Positions 10,712 through 21,000 of a stretch of 64,000 nt of DNA are shown one piece after another. The position numbers were made by a program, and so were the translations under genes. Under the pieces are notes generated by a model, which saw only the letters and a list, made by a program, of their open reading frames with translations, had not been told where the DNA came from and made no database searches. This DNA comes from Ochromonas danica (taxonomy: Eukaryota > Sar > Chrysophyceae > Chromulinales > Chromulinaceae), in NCBI GenBank assembly GCA_015146655.1, contig VKHL01000118.1:1-64000 (forward strand), read 5' to 3'. Within the stretch, counting starts at the first letter, position 1, and the number at the start of each line of letters is the position of its first letter.

Positions 10712-11584
10712 TCATTTCAATGCCATTCGCTTGAGCTTCTTTTCCAGAGTTACTGGTCGAACATGTAGAGCATTATTACGGCGTTTAGCAGGGACTGATT
10801 GGCCAGTCCCTGAAAAGTACCGATCCCACAATTCATCCTCTTCTTCTTCGTCCAGTCGCAATTCCGGCTGAGGAGCAGGTAAAGGGGCAGAGACACGATC
10901 CACTTTAATAACGGGCTTCCAAGGCAATTTCATAGGTAATGTTGGTAGGATAAAGGCATGCTTTGTTGCTGGTTGTGAATCCACACGCTTCAGCAACATA
11001 TCTTTGTAGGATCGGTTAGTATCAGTATTCGCACCACTACCAATCAAAGTCCAAGAATGTAAAGAATCTACCTCAACTTCGACAGTATTCTCCACGTCAT
11101 AAATATGCAAAGAGTCTAATTGAATAATGGTCCAATCGGTGCTGCAAGAGGCTGTTGACCCTGTTGACACCTGACGGCTGGTTGAAGGAGGAGCAGGAGC
11201 ATTCAGAACAAAGGAATCGTCTTTGGTGGTAGGAAGACTGGGCCATTCGGTGTCATTAAAAAGATGATCACAGTCGTTCATGCAGATTCGACCGTGAGAA
11301 TTGACCAATGAGCTGAGAACATCAAAGCAAGCACTCCAGGAATGCTGAGAGTTCCAGACATTCTCTATGACTGTTGTGTCCACACTAGGAAAAGTTGATT
11401 TCATATCATCCAATGTTCGCCAGTCTTCCATAACTTGAACTTTCTTCAATGTTAACAAGAACAATGGTTTTTGATCCATATTGTTTGGGGTTGCTTGATA
11501 AAAGACTAAGCAATCTTCATCACAACGATCAAGGTTATGAGCACATTTTCTTAAATCAGAAGGGGTTGAGAAGGCAAGCAGCAT
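10712..11584 (-). CDS. unknown protein with possible CUE-like ubiquitin-binding domain
   Basis: Read from the first in-frame ATG (11584) the product is 290 aa. The frame stays open upstream to about 11695 without another ATG, so an upstream exon is possible. Residues about 55-85 (MKSTFPSVDTTVIENVWNSQ ... CFDVLSSL) fit the CUE pattern FP-x(n)-I-x(2)-hydrophobic ... A-x(2)-LL loosely. The rest is Ser/Thr-rich and acidic, with a basic end (KKLKRMALK). If the CUE match holds, it would bind ubiquitin. That call is tentative. Confidence 0.55.
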   Translation of the reverse strand: MLLAFSTPSDLRKCAHNLDRCDEDCLVFYQATPNNMDQKPLFLLTLKKVQVMEDWRTLDDMKSTFPSVDTTVIENVWNSQHSWSACFDVLSSLVNSHGRICMNDCDHLFNDTEWPSLPTTKDDSFVLNAPAPPSTSRQVSTGSTASCSTDWTIIQLDSLHIYDVENTVEVEVDSLHSWTLIGSGANTDTNRSYKDMLLKRVDSQPATKHAFILPTLPMKLPWKPVIKVDRVSAPLPAPQPELRLDEEEEDELWDRYFSGTGQSVPAKRRNNALHVRPVTLEKKLKRMALK

Positions 11585-12133
11585 TATGGATATGTGGAAG
11601 AGGGTGACGAGATGTTCGGGAGGGTGGAGGGCAGGTTCTGAAGGTGAAGAACAAGGTGGACGTTGAAATGGAGGTGAATCTTCTGCTTCTCCCACTCTTC
11701 CCTCCTCTGGCCTTTCCGTTTTTCGCTTGTTGAGGAAAAAGCAGCAACTTCTCCTGAAAGACGAAACTTCCGAAATCCGATAGTGAAGATCACCACGTCA
11801 TTGCCACCACCTCACCGCTCAACGCCACTCCACCCCCTGCGTGCAATGCTTCTGCTTCTGTGAATCTCTGCCGTGATGATTCTGGGGATGAATGGTGGAA
11901 AGTGGGCCAGCACAGCCTGTGTTTTGGTGCATCATCAACAAACAAGTCCGTTACTGGAAACAAAAGGGGTGATGAAAAGGAGATGTGTGTTGACGAAGAG
12001 GCGAGGAGAGTCCGAAGATGGTCTCAACAGATGAGGTGCAATAGAATGATCTGCAAGTGCATCGTGCTTCGACAACCAAGCAAAGAAGCATCACAATTTT
12101 ATTCCAACAGGACATAATCTTGTAGGTTCAACC
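11585..12133. promoter_or_regulatory. divergent promoter region, CUE-like gene / old yellow enzyme
   Basis: Space between divergent genes. Several short open frames overlap here, but none has clear coding character. It may include an upstream exon of the CUE-like gene. Confidence 0.35.
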
Positions 12134-13240
12134 ATGTCTTCTCAATTGCTTTCTTCCATCAAGATGGGCAGCTTGGAGCTTGCCAATCGTGTTGTTATGG
12201 CTCCTCTCACAAGAGGAAGAGCTGGCATTGCACGTATGCCCAATGACTACATGCGTGAATACTATGAGATGCGCGCTAGCGCTGGTTTGATCATCGCTGA
12301 GGCTGCTGCTGTTTGCCCTCAGGGCTATGGTTGGTATGCCGCACCTGGTCTCTACAACAAGGAGCACAGTGACGCCTGGAAACCTATTGTTGATGCAGTC
12401 CACAACAAAGGTGGCAAGATCTTCATTCAGCAATGGCATATGGGAAGGCAATCCCATTCCACGTACCATGAGACCAGAGAGATTGTTGCCCCTTCTGCAA
12501 TCAAGGTTCCTGATGGCGCCGTTACCAGAGATGCCAATCAAAACAGTGTTCCTTACGAACTTCCTCGTGCTTTGACCACTGAGGAAGTGCAGAACTTGCC
12601 CAAGTTCTACCAACAGAGTGCTGAGCTTGCCAAAGCAGCTGGATTCGATGGTATTGAAATTCACAGTGCCAATGGCTACCTTCTAGATACTTTCTTGCAA
12701 TCTTCTACCAACTTACGCAATGATCAGTATGGTGGAAGTCCTGAGAACCGCGTGCGTCTTTTGAATGAAGTAATTCAAGCTGTTGGCAAAGTCTTCCCAT
12801 ATGATCGTATTGGCGTGCGTCTCTCTCCCAACGGTACCTTTGGAGGAGTTGGCAGTGCCGACAATGACATCATGTTTCCATTTGTTGCAAGAGAGATCTC
12901 GCGCTATGGTTTGGCCTACCTACACGTTATGGATGGGCTGGGCTTTGGATACCACAAGAAGTGCCGTGTTGTGACTCTCTATGACATGAAGAGAGAGTTC
13001 GGTGGCTTGGTTATGGGCAATGTTGGCTTTACTAAAGAAACCGCTGAAGGAGTTCTTCGCTCTGGGGCTGCTGACCTGATTGCCTTTGGCAGGCCTTACA
13101 TTACCAACCCTGACCTGGTGGAGAGATTCAAGAATAATTGGCCAATTAACCCCAACTCGGTTGATCCTGGATGGACTGGCAAGGCTAATCCCGCTGATTG
13201 TCTTGAGGGTTACCTTTCTTACAAGCCATATCAAGCTTGA
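12134..13240 (+). CDS. old yellow enzyme family NADH:flavin oxidoreductase (OPR/N-ethylmaleimide reductase type)
   Basis: Single exon, 368 aa, the usual length for the family. It is an FMN TIM barrel that reduces activated C=C bonds with NAD(P)H. Landmarks: NRVVMAPLTRGRA (FMN-binding, with the OYE Thr), IFIQQWHMGRQSH, substrate-binding motif GIEIHSANGYLLDTFL (His and Asn pair, then Tyr), YGGSPENRVR, GVRLSPNGTFGG, and the phosphate-binding end VMGNVGF ... FGRPYITNPDL. No signal peptide, so cytosolic. OYE members handle oxylipins, quinones or xenobiotics; the substrate here cannot be told. GC content is somewhat above the neighbours and there is no intron. Confidence 0.95.
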   Translation: MSSQLLSSIKMGSLELANRVVMAPLTRGRAGIARMPNDYMREYYEMRASAGLIIAEAAAVCPQGYGWYAAPGLYNKEHSDAWKPIVDAVHNKGGKIFIQQWHMGRQSHSTYHETREIVAPSAIKVPDGAVTRDANQNSVPYELPRALTTEEVQNLPKFYQQSAELAKAAGFDGIEIHSANGYLLDTFLQSSTNLRNDQYGGSPENRVRLLNEVIQAVGKVFPYDRIGVRLSPNGTFGGVGSADNDIMFPFVAREISRYGLAYLHVMDGLGFGYHKKCRVVTLYDMKREFGGLVMGNVGFTKETAEGVLRSGAADLIAFGRPYITNPDLVERFKNNWPINPNSVDPGWTGKANPADCLEGYLSYKPYQA

Positions 13241-13433
13241 AGCAATTATTGCAACTTGCTAGAAGAGAGCAGTTTTGAGTAAAAGAACAGTCTGAACAGA
13301 GTAATTTAATCGATCGTATATCATGAAACACTCACAACTATTTTGATAACAAAACGGTGATCACAACAAAAAGGCAAAGAAAGTCAAGGTCTTCTAATAT
13401 CCGCTGCGAACAAGAAGCGTCCAGCAGCTGTTT

Positions 13434-13880
13434 TCAACACTCCCCACCACTAGCCAGACGATGAGGTGCCAGTTTAGAGTCACGGAAATCACCTGATAGA
13501 ATCACTTCGACATCTTCTCCAGTAATAGACTCACGGTCATTGAAATAGATCCAAGCCTCGACTGTCTCGCGAGATTCCTCCAGGATAACCTGCACCGGTT
13601 TCCTGACATATTCCACAGGATGGCCCTCAATCTCATCCAAGGCGAGAAGAACATCCTGATCGATTACTTCATAGACTTCACCATAAATGGCTGTTGGACG
13701 AGAGTCGCTATCGGTGGAAGTGATGGAGGTGACAAAGGGATACTCTCTTGCATAGAGAGAGAAAGTGTCTTTCGTCTTAGCACGACCAAGGAAGCGTGAT
13801 TCTTCCAATGCATAGCGATACTTGAAACCTGTCATAAGAGTGCCATAGACAAAGAGCTTTATTGGTAATCTAACATCCAT
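13434..13880 (-). CDS. gamma-glutamylcyclotransferase (AIG2-like) family protein
   Basis: 148 aa from ATG 13880. The family start IKLFVYGTLMTGFKYR (the YGTL substrate-binding loop) is followed by IYGEVYEV and LLALDEIEGHPVEYVR, where the Glu in DEIEG corresponds to the catalytic Glu of the fold. Relatives release 5-oxoproline from gamma-glutamyl peptides or gamma-glutamylamines. It converges on the OYE gene. A reading frame overlapping the start by 11 nt lies upstream (13870-14115) and may be a 5' exon, see that entry. Confidence 0.85.
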   Translation of the reverse strand: MDVRLPIKLFVYGTLMTGFKYRYALEESRFLGRAKTKDTFSLYAREYPFVTSITSTDSDSRPTAIYGEVYEVIDQDVLLALDEIEGHPVEYVRKPVQVILEESRETVEAWIYFNDRESITGEDVEVILSGDFRDSKLAPHRLASGGEC

Positions 13881-14115
13881 ATTCCTGTTGGAAGTCTAAA
13901 CGAGTTGGAGTTCCCCCAGGGTAAAAAGCCTGAAGGAGTTTACGAAACCTGTTTTTTGTGCGTACTCCACAACAAGCACGTTTTGTGGTTATAACTTCTT
14001 TTCCATTTCCATCTTTCGCCTTGTTCGTCATCGTCATCTTCACTTCTTCTGGGTCTATATCTATTGCAAACTCCCCAACCCCATCAACCAAAACAAAAGA
14101 GTATGCAGCTTTCAT
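13870..14115 (-). CDS. open frame overlapping the GGCT start; possible 5' exon
   Basis: 81 aa from ATG 14115, beginning MKAAYSFVLVDGVGEFAIDI and containing KRACCGVRTKNRFRK. Composition is protein-like. It ends 11 nt into the cyclotransferase gene. One splice model (donor GTACGC after ACCG, acceptor TTTAG, 70 nt, phase 0) would join its first 50 residues to the cyclotransferase as an N-terminal extension. A separate small gene or a chance frame are alternatives. Confidence 0.35.
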   Translation of the reverse strand: MKAAYSFVLVDGVGEFAIDIDPEEVKMTMTNKAKDGNGKEVITTKRACCGVRTKNRFRKLLQAFYPGGTPTRLDFQQEYGC

Positions 14116-14225
14116 TAGTTATTACACTACTCTCTTGCTTCTATGGTATCTATGTTACATGCTTTAAATTTATCTCGGTGAAGAAAGATCTGCACTGGGT
14201 TGTCCCATTAAGAGCTGCTTCGACT

Positions 14226-14932
14226 ATGGATAGCAGTAATTCTTATCAAAAGCTTCTAGAACAAGCCAAGTTACGTAGACAACAAGGTCATTCTTCTAAC
14301 CCTTCTATCAAGTCTCCGGCACCTTCTCTGACCAGCAGTCGTACTGCTCCCACGGTGCTGACCCCTGTCGAAGCATCTCCTCCCAGCATAGCGTCTTCAC
14401 CTCGCGTTAATAATGGTCTACCTTTTGATGATCATATTTACGACCAACTCAGATTTGTAATCAGCAAACTGACAGCAAAGATCAAATCGGATGTCTCATT
14501 GAGCAAGGAAGACCTTCTTCGCTTTGAGGAGGCAGTAGAAGAAATCGTGGCTGATGCTCGCCAGGTAAGACGCACAGCATTCTTCCTTTCTATGCACTCC
14601 CTAAGCGTTTGTTCTTGAGAAAGAATTCTGCTGACAGCATTGATCTATCTATGAAAACAGTAACACCAAGCCTTGAAGCTGAATTTGTGGACAGGGAAGA
14701 TGATGAACCTACACGATTTCCAAAATCTAGCAGCTTAGAAGATAATGTTTTTTCATCTTTGAAGGGTGGGAGTTGGAAATTACAAGGTATGGAGAATATG
14801 TCAACAAAGGAATACTATGCGGCTCTAAATAAACGAAATGCTGAGATTCGAGAGCTGCGACGGCAGCAGGGTCTATCAGGGCCTGGTGACAGCGATGATT
14901 ACATTCGCTCGCTTTCCCAACGCACACGATAG
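14226..14932 (+). CDS. small unknown protein
   Basis: Two exons, 14226-14564 and 14624-14932, with a 59-nt phase-0 intron (CAG|GTAAGA donor; acceptor AAG, the only in-frame choice seen). 215 aa. The N-terminus is Ser/Pro-rich after SYQKLLEQAKLRRQQGH. The middle IYDQLRFVISKLTAKIKSDV ... LRFEEAVEEIVADARQ is helical. The end has STKEYYAALNKRNAEIRELR. No family recognised. The frame is open upstream to 14064, but ATG 14226 gives the first convincing protein sequence. Confidence 0.6.
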
Positions 14933-15256
14933 ATTCTAAATTATTAATTCGCATTTTCTAAACGTTTAAATGTTCTTCACCCACGGTTGCATTTTCTTCG
15001 TTAACACCATACTATACCTAGACTTAGTATGTCCACAACTTCATTCCTATTAATTATGAATGTAGTTTTTTCCAGATGTGAGTATTGAGGGCATGTCTAA
15101 AAGGAACAAGTGAAGACGTAGACTATAGAACAACTGCAAACTTTAACTTCACAGCAATGCGAACAAAATTGTTATACAATCATCTTTCATAATATAACTG
15201 AAACAGCACGTTTAAACGCATTTGATCTAGCAAAATTATACTAGTATATGAAAAGC
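14933..15256. other. intergenic, convergent gene ends
   Basis: 324 bp, AT-rich. No coding or structural signal recognised. Confidence 0.5.
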
Positions 15257-15928
15257 TTATGCAATAACACACTGGCAACCAGCATGGTTGCCAGTTCCAG
15301 TATTGATGGGAATAAGTTCAATGGGCTTGGTAGCAATAAGGGCTTGAGCAGCTTGAACAGCTTCGATCTTGCCAATACTTTCCAAATATACCTTCAGGTT
15401 GGGGTAAGGATCCAGACTAATGCCCAGATAAGCAGTCCAACCAAGAGCAACATAAAGATAGGCATCCGCAACAGTAAAAGAATTACCAACAAGGAAAGAC
15501 TTCTTGCCAACGAGAGTGGTATCCAAATAGGTCAACTTCTTGGCTAACTTCTCTTTTAAGTAGGTATTGACTTCGTCACTAGCAGGAGCGAACAGACCAC
15601 CAATTGTTGCATGATACTCAGAGGCAATATAACTCAGAGCAACAGTCAACTCATAACGCTCAGGGGTTCCTTCAAGAGGTGCGACTTTGCCAGGAGCTTG
15701 GTCAGCGATATACAACAAAGTGGCAGCATTCTCATTGAGAACGACACCATTGTCCAAAACAAGAGCAGGGACATTGCCCTTAGGATTGATAGTGTAGAAA
15801 TCAACACCAGAAGCAGTCTTGTGAGTAGCAAGATCAACTTCTTCTGTTTCAAGTTTCACACCAGCGACATAGGCAGAGATGAAAGAAGCAGCACCACAAG
15901 AGGTAGGAGTATAGTAAAGCTTGGGCAT
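15257..15928 (-). CDS. glutathione S-transferase with C-terminal CaaX box (CVIA)
   Basis: Single exon, 223 aa. N-terminal thioredoxin fold: KLYYTPTSCGAASFIS (Cys/Ser active-site region as in beta-class, bacterial-type GSTs), NPKGNVPALVLDNG (cis-Pro) and LNENAATLLYIAD (Glu-Asn/Ser glutathione contact). The C-terminal helical domain holds FTVADAYLYVALGW, the N-capping motif of GSTs. Beta-class enzymes conjugate or reduce with glutathione. The last residues are GCQCVIA: Cys-Val-Ile-Ala is a farnesylation-type CaaX box, with another Cys two residues before that could be palmitoylated. This predicts a lipid-anchored enzyme, which is unusual for the family. Confidence 0.93.
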   Translation of the reverse strand: MPKLYYTPTSCGAASFISAYVAGVKLETEEVDLATHKTASGVDFYTINPKGNVPALVLDNGVVLNENAATLLYIADQAPGKVAPLEGTPERYELTVALSYIASEYHATIGGLFAPASDEVNTYLKEKLAKKLTYLDTTLVGKKSFLVGNSFTVADAYLYVALGWTAYLGISLDPYPNLKVYLESIGKIEAVQAAQALIATKPIELIPINTGTGNHAGCQCVIA

Positions 15929-16333
15929 TCTAAAGATTGTAGAGGAAAAGTTAGAGTGTGAAAGAAAGTTATCAACAGAATGACGAAGAATTCAATTGTG
16001 TTACAACAATCACTTGTATATCAAGATACTTTACCTGATTTTAGAAGAGTAAGCCAGAAGAGCAACAAGATGTGAAGAAAGGCTGTATCTGTTGGTGGTT
16101 GTTGACTGTTGGTTGCGGATGGTTGGGTGGGTTTTGATCGAAGTTGCACAGCAGGACGGGACAGGTGTTCGCCAAGGAAGAAGAAGAAGAAGCACAAGAT
16201 GGGACAGATCAATCCCCGCACAGAAACCGTCAACTGCCAATACGAAACAACGAATCTCCTGAAACACCAACTTCAAGCAGTTTCGCTCTCTTGTTCTATG
16301 GTATGAAGCTCGTCCCAGCAGCGTCTGGTTTTG
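15929..16333. promoter_or_regulatory. divergent promoter region, GST / ankyrin protein
   Basis: 405 bp between divergent starts. Contains a GTTGGTTGCGGATGGTTGGG stretch and an (AAG)n tract. No coding exon is clear, although frames run through it on both strands. Confidence 0.4.
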
Positions 16334-17665
16334 ATGACAATCTACTCCGGAATGAAAGGCAAGAATAAGACACCATGGGAGTTATTTTTAGATGGAGAGA
16401 AGGATCTTCGTGAGCCTAATCCTTCTTCTTCCTCTTCATTAACTCTACCTTATAAACTTCTGTCAAGACTTCCTTTTATCCCATCCACCGCTACGACCAC
16501 TAAAACTACTGTTAAATCAACGGAATTAGAAAACATCCTTTCTAAGGCAACTCGAAATGAAAGCGCATCCAAGGCATTGTATGAGATGAGTCAATATGCT
16601 TCGCTTACTTTCCCTGTCGTCGTGCAGGCATTACAACATGGAGCAGACCTGCACTGGACAAGTCCTCTCACGGGACAGTGTGCACTCCACCATCTCGCTG
16701 CCTTAGGTCAACACTATATACTTCGCAAGCTATGTCGATTAAAGTCTATTTCCTTTTCTATGAAAGATCACGAAAACCGCACACCTCTTATGACAGCTGT
16801 CCTATCCATGCATTCCAACGAAAATCGTCGTGATCGAGTTATCAAAGTTCTAATACAACGAAGAGACTGTGCACTAGATGAACTTGATAGTCAAGGACAT
16901 TCTGCACTTTATCATGCTTGGGAAAAGAAAGATATTCGATCTATTCGACGCCTTCTCTTAGCTAAGGCTTCTGTGTGGAATTGTGTCATGGATTTGGCAG
17001 AACAAATACCATTACTCTATGAATTGTTAACATTCTTACGTGAACATCGCCTTCAATCAAATCATATCGCAAAGATTACAACAATGTTAACACATGTTAT
17101 TAAACCCAAGGCCTTGGAGTCATTCTTCTCGGCAGTTGCGTTACATCCTCAAATGGTAGACATCTACTCTCTGTCCGTCTGGACATTACCTATTAAGGTG
17201 ACCTTATTGATGTCAAAGCAACAGTTAGCTGATGGGATGATTCTCTTTGGTCTTCGAGAAGAACTACGTGCCATGAAGAAATGGTCCATGCATGACCTGT
17301 TGCCTGCCAACCCTGTTACCGTTGTTGACATGGGGATTGATGAAATCGAAGTGGAAATGGGTATAAGTTCACCTTCTCCAGAACCATCAATAGAGGTATT
17401 ACACAGTCGAAGGCAAGCAGTTCGAGCAAGGAAGTTGGCAGAGGGCAGGAGGAAACGCGAGGCTCGAGAAGAGATGCACAAGCTTGCCGCACGTGAGGCA
17501 GAGAGAAGTCGCATTGAGAAGCAATTTCCTACTACTCTACCAAAACGGTGAGTTCTGTTAGCTTTATCTCTTTTTGGTCTTTTGATGATGTTGACTCGTT
17601 TTTGATGTTTGATATGTAGGAGAATACCACGACCCTCCTCTAGTGAGAACGAGGAGCTAATGTGA
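16334..17665 (+). CDS. ankyrin-repeat protein
   Basis: Exons 16334-17547 and 17620-17665, with a 72-nt phase-2 intron (GTGAGT; TGTAG) that adds the final residues RIPRPSSSENEELM. 419 aa. ATG 16334 was chosen; ATG 16352 is an alternative. About residues 95-215 hold three to four degenerate ankyrin repeats (CALHHLAALGQHYILRKLC; RTPLMTAVLSMHS; HSALYHAWEKKDIRSIRRLL). The C-terminus is a basic, Arg/Glu-rich helix (RRQAVRARKLAEGRRKREAR). Ankyrin repeats mediate protein binding; no enzymatic domain is seen. Confidence 0.78.
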
Positions 17666-18027
17666 ACGTGAAGAGCAACAGAAAAAGCAACATGTTTTTA
17701 CATGCCTATCGTTTAGTTTAGAATTTTTGATCATTGATTCATTTTGTCCCCGTAATAAACAATATTACTACTACCTATTCTTCATGACGCGTTGTGCGAT
17801 GAATCATCACCATCATTATTATCACATTCTTACACCATAAAATGAAGTGCACCACGAGCATATTCATGGAATTTTCTGATTCCATGGACATTTTTCGAAT
17901 ATTCGAAATTTCGGATCTGCTGGCGGGCTGCTCGGCGCTGTTCGCCTCATTGATTGGGTCTGATTCCAGCAGGGATTGGCCACAATAGAGGGTTTGGATA
18001 CTATCTGTTATCTAGTAAGATTCATCC
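17666..18027. promoter_or_regulatory. intergenic region upstream of the ABCG transporter
   Basis: 362 bp. At 17872-17886 it carries a split form of the recurring motif: TTCATGGAATTTT, then GATTCCATGG. A short GC-rich patch (GGCGGGCTGCTCGGCGCTG) lies near 17922. No exon seen. Confidence 0.4.
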
Positions 18028-21000
18028 ATGGAAAAAGAGAATAATCTCTCTCCCTCTTCTGTTGAAGAAGAGAAGAAAGATGAGTTAGTAGCAAAAGAGA
18101 AATATGTTCTGTTTGTGAAAGATCTTGTTTATCATCCACCACGTACTATTGCAACCATGACCACAGATTTCTTGAAAGAGAAATTAAGTGCTTTTCAAGC
18201 AGGATGGATTCTACCATCATTAAAAGATGTCAATATGGATGCACATAGTGATGTTCCTTTACATCGTGTTCATTTTTATGCGAAAAGTGGTGAAGTGACA
18301 GCTGTATTAGGGAAACAATTTGAACGACATCAGTTAATGACTCTACTTGGTGGAAGAAAACGTCATGGGAAATTTGATGGTGATATCTTACTTAGTGGAC
18401 CTGGATTAACAGAACAATCTTATTACTATGATCATATGGCCTATGTCCAGCGAGTAAGTCTATCTTGCATTCCATGGAATCCACTGCCTCTTGCTATTGT
18501 ATAGTTGTCTTTTACTAACTCTGATATTCTGTATATAGGAACTACTGTATTCACCGGGTTTGTCTTACTTGGAAACACTTCGTTTTGCTGTTCAATTGCG
18601 ATTGAAAACTGCAGATGACTCGGCCATTACCTCTTCAATGGTGGAAGAACGTGTAAATGAACTTATCCAACTCTTTAACCTCTCTCATTGTAAAGATCAT
18701 AAGATGCCTGCTTATCCTGAAGAACGAAGTGAATCTGGTGGTGATATGCGTCGTTTAGCTATTGCAATGGAATGTGCTAACTTACCTCCTCTTATTGTTA
18801 TTGATGAGCCAACCAAGGGATTAGATGTTGCCCTCTCTCTCAATATCATGTACTGTGTACAGAGTCTAGCTAAACGTGGTCATATTGTTGTTTGTTCAAT
18901 GACAAAGCCGTTTGCTCAAGAGATGGAAATGGTTGGTCGAATTATGCTATTAAGTGAAGGATGGACCATATTTGATGGATCTAAGAGAACCATTACTCCT
19001 TTCTTTACCTCTCCATTAATGGGATATGATCTAAGAAAAGATGTTGATCTAGCTGATTTTTTATTAGATGTTGCAGATGGTACAGAACGACCTGTCAATA
19101 GTCGCGCTGCAGATTTACCTTTTATTATGCAACAAAAGTTCGAAGAATCCGATTATTGTAGACCTGTTACTATCTCAACACCCCATGCAATCTCTGCATT
19201 TCATAAAGATTTCTTCTTTCTAATGGGTTATGCACGTTTTGATAAACCTCAATATGCCTTACGTCGACTCTTAACAAACATTAAACGTGCCATCTATACG
19301 AAGGCAAAAGATCCAGAACAGTTTAAATTGAATATTGCAGCACCCATTGTTGTCAGTATCACTTATGGTTATATTAACTATGGTACTAGTAGCTATGGTA
19401 ACTTTACCACTTCCTTATTAGGCTTACCCTATCCACAAACGGCAAATTTAGTGGGTCTGTTCTTCTTTACTTCATGTTTCAGCTTTATGCTTCCACATAT
19501 CTCCTCTCATGTTGTGTGTCAGAAGGTTGAAGTCTTCCGTTATGAGCAGTTGTCTGGTATTACCACCTCTTTCGCCTTTATTCTGTCTGCTATTATCTCT
19601 GAGGTGCCTTATACTGTCATTGGCTCTTTAATTGCTTCTTCTATTATCTATGGCTTAGCTGATCTAGGAGCTCATCAAACTGACGAGCTATTTTATATTC
19701 AAACGTTGATTTTATTGGGATTATTGGGTATTAGTGGCGCCTATATGCTTGCTTTACTCATCCGTAAAGAGTTATTGATTCGAGATTTCCTCTTGATCAC
19801 GATCACATTATGTGCTATGCTCTCTGGCTTTCCTGTGCAATTGTCTACCATGCCATGGTATATCTCTCGTTGTGCGGGGATTAACCCTCTCAGGTAATTG
19901 ACTGTTCTTTGTGTGAGCAGGTACGTGGTTTATTAATATCTTGTCGTGGTGTGGTATAGATGGTCATTCGAAGGATTGCTTGCCTGGAAATTTGCTGTGT
20001 TTGAAGATGGTGAGAGTTATCTCGCGACCTATGGCTTTGAAAGTTTTGACTATAAAGATACCCACTCTATTTTGAGTAATTTCATCTGGGTAACCATGGG
20101 TTTGGCCATCGCATTTTGTTTGAAGGAGCCCAATCTCTTGCGTCGAGTACCAAAATCCGACGGTCATCGGCAGGATGTCTCCACCTCTCGCGAAAGTGTG
20201 GATAGTCTAAGCGAAGCGATCGCTGGCGGCGGAGGGCGCGGATCGAGTCTCTTCCTCCCACGCAAGTCAACTCGTCAGTCTGAAGCTGTGAAACCAATGC
20301 TTTTCATGCGTGAATCCAGTGTCACCACTCGTGTCCCAACTCAATTGTCTATCAATCTCTCACAGACGGGCGAATTGAATTTAGAGCGTGGGCCTACTGT
20401 GACCTTTAAAGATATCAACTTCCGTGTTCGTGATCGTGCCACTCCTGGTGGTCAAAAGACAATTTTAAATCGTGTATCGGGGCAGTTTGATTGGGGTAAA
20501 TTGAGTATGGTCATGGGGGCAGCCGGCTCTGGAAAGAGTTCTTTGATTCATGTCTTGGCTGGTGATATTGCTAATGGTTCTGAGATTACTGGACAAGTCT
20601 TTTTCAATGGTAAACCCGTGGATAAGAAGCAGACACTCTGGCAAAGATGTGGTTTTGTTCCCATTCAAAACGAACATTTTCGAGATCTTAGTGTCTTGGA
20701 TGTGGTTCGCTTCGCTATGTTGTTAAGATGCTATAATCGGAAAGGATTGCCTGTGGTGGATAATAATGTCCAGAAGACTATTGAGATCCTTCATCTTGAA
20801 GAGTGAGTGTTGCTGTCATTGTATTGCTACTATTGTTGAATGTGTTTTTCATTTTTGTGTATTTGTGTTTGTTAGTGTGAAGCTCAAGAAGACAAAGCAG
20901 TTGAATAATGGTGAGTTAAAACGTCTTTCTATAGCGGAAGAGATGGTATCTGGTCCCAAGCTACTTCTCATGGATGAACCTCTCACGGGTGTCTCCATGT

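Noticed and set aside
12128-12664. 178-aa antisense frame over the old yellow enzyme gene
   Set aside because: The sense strand encodes a full, motif-rich enzyme; the antisense frame has no family features and reflects codon composition.
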